Positions 62,780 to 64,000 of a stretch of DNA of 64,000 nucleotides are shown here, piece by piece. Within the stretch, counting starts at the first letter, position 1. Each line of letters begins with the position of its first letter. The stretch comes from Rapana venosa (lineage: Eukaryota > Mollusca > Gastropoda > Neogastropoda > Muricidae). The stretch lies in NCBI GenBank assembly GCA_028751875.1, contig CM054158.1, forward strand, positions 15,907,973 through 15,971,972, written 5' to 3'. Below the pieces are notes generated by a model, which was given only the letters and a program-made list of their open reading frames with translations, ran no database searches and was not told where the DNA came from. The translations under genes were made by a program, and so were the position numbers.

Positions 62780-63583
62780 TGTCTTTGATTCATCATTTTT
62801 TGTTCATTCATAACATATATTTTAAAAAATTATTTATTACTCTCTACACAACTTTGGCTGTCCGCATCTCATTATTTCATTACTCTGCGATGTGTCATCA
62901 TTTTGAATGTTGAAATTTTCTGCCAGCATGATATATGATTATATCTCTGTGTGTTCTTTTGAACTTGAAAGGCAAGAATCTTATGTTGGTCGTCTTGGTA
63001 CTTAAAAACGATTTCAAACTTAATAAATTGTGACATTTTATAGGACACACAATGGTATTGTTGAAGCTAAAGTACTGATTTATTGCATTTTAATGCAAAT
63101 GAAAACTGTTTAAATGACAGTTTTTTCTTTGTTAATACTGATTTGTTATACCCATTGTGGCGTCCATGACAGCAACTAGCTCAGTTTTGAATGTATGTGT
63201 GTGTGTGTGTGTGCATGCATAATGAACTTTTACTATGTTGTCACAGAATCACATCTTTTTACAACATTTGTTTTGTATATGTTTTATTCATGTGTTGCTT
63301 TTTGGTTTTATCAAACTTTGTTTTGATACTATTAGATACCCATTTAGATAGATAGCATTTAGAAATGTTGCTGCAGATTAAATTCTACTTAAAATAATTG
63401 TCTAGTATAACCAACAATAAAATGTTACTTGTGCTCATAAGTTCAGTGCATTAAAAACAAGATTGTATACAATTTTGATGAGTACAATATAACAAAACAC
63501 AAAATAACCATAATAGTTTATGGAGTGTAATATGATGCAATAGAGCAAACTGTACACATCTTCCATATACATTGTATGTATCT

Positions 63584-63638
<55 letters not shown>

Positions 63639-63690
63639 TGTTGATACACACACACACAATCAATATATTCAAATATTATATCAATATCAC
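61896..63690. other. No gene; TTTA-rich and CA/GT microsatellites
   Basis: A duplicated segment ('gggtaataggactgctactgaaatcattttgtg' at 61918 and 62094) is followed each time by CA-rich sequence. (GT)n at 62730-62774 and 63197-63212; (CA)n at 63588-63655. No exon found. Confidence 0.6.
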
Positions 63691-63695
63691 ACATC

Positions 63696-63920
63696 AATAA
63701 AGTCCTTCGGACTTAATAAAGTCCTTTGGATGAGACTATAAACCAAGGCCCCATCAATAAAGTCCTTCGGACGAGACTATAAACCAAGGCCCCGTGTGCG
63801 AATGTATGCAGAACATCTTGTGCACACGTTAAATCCTGTTCCGCTGTTCAAAAGAGTAGGCCATTGTGTGCCGGTGGGAACAGATGACAAAATATAAAAA
63901 ATCGCATACACACGCATAAA
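63696..63920 (+). mobile_element. SINE family A with repeated 5' part
   Basis: 'tcaataaagtccttcggac' occurs three times (63696, 63714 as 'ttaataaagtcctttgg', 63755), the last two followed by 'gagactataaaccaaggcccc'. The rest is a normal family A body, trimmed before the usual 3' end. Confidence 0.75.
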
Positions 63921-63925
63921 TTTAT

Positions 63926-64000
63926 TTTTTAAAAGTCATCTGAGCGCTTTGATTTGTTGCTTTACAAGATTCAGTGCTATATAAATTCCATATATTATTA
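63926..64000 (+). repeat. 3'-tail repeat with (TTA)n
   Basis: 'gagcgctttgatttgttgctttacaagattcagtgctatataaattcc' then ATTATTA, cut by the window end. It replaces the normal 3' end of the SINE just before it. Confidence 0.65.

Overview
This is a eukaryotic window, most likely from a marine gastropod or another lophotrochozoan mollusc, taken from a draft long-read assembly. The evidence is split coding exons with GT-AG introns, about twenty copies of one tRNA-headed SINE with the 3' end CTTATTCCATTATCCTCGA, several LINE families, abundant CA/GT and CT/GA microsatellites, long poly-C/poly-G tracts and clusters of the palindrome TAGGCCTA. There are no operons. No species can be named from sequence alone. 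Exon calls rest on splice sites, phase and internal homology, because no search could be run. || Centre of the window: two PARP-type ADP-ribosyltransferase genes lie convergently and share a six-exon plan. The plus copy runs from 7841 to 23915 (exons 7841-7856, 11249-11418, 15528-15696, 19805-19956, 22691-22792, 23604-23915). The minus copy runs from 45777 down to about 31560 (exons 45777-45744, 42577-42372, 40634-40459, 39044-38893, 36302-36201, about 31775-31560). Exon 4 is 152 nt and exon 5 is 102 nt in both. Each encodes a short protein of roughly 300 residues: an N-terminal segment, then a PARP catalytic domain. The plus copy looks decayed (a phase break between exons 2 and 3; stops and frameshifts in exon 6). 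The minus copy is open through exons 1-5, but its last exon falls in a badly called stretch. || RNA-processing signals around these two genes have been multiplied by tandem repeats. Ten AATAAA/GT-rich units lie just beyond the plus gene. A 47-bp minisatellite carries copies of the exon 3 splice donor of the minus gene. A degenerate array repeats the end of exon 2 and its donor in the same gene. || Left part (1-7600): SINEs and a decayed minus-strand LINE. The introns of the plus gene hold a 500-N gap flanked by an unmerged 1.3-kb overlap, a decayed LINE (12.3-15.4 kb) and a Tigger/pogo transposon with both ends (16193-18646). Block 29.9-34.3 kb has inflated homopolymers and is not trustworthy base by base. 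|| Right part (46-64 kb): a nearly full-length but broken LINE of the same type as the 12-15 kb copy, further LINE pieces, a C2H2 zinc-finger gene (exons at 56926 and 57721, with an in-frame TAA inside finger 10), a piggyBac remnant with TTAA ends (59275-60738), an L2/CR1-like LINE end, and SINEs. The zinc-finger and PARP genes show no sign of working together; they are neighbours.
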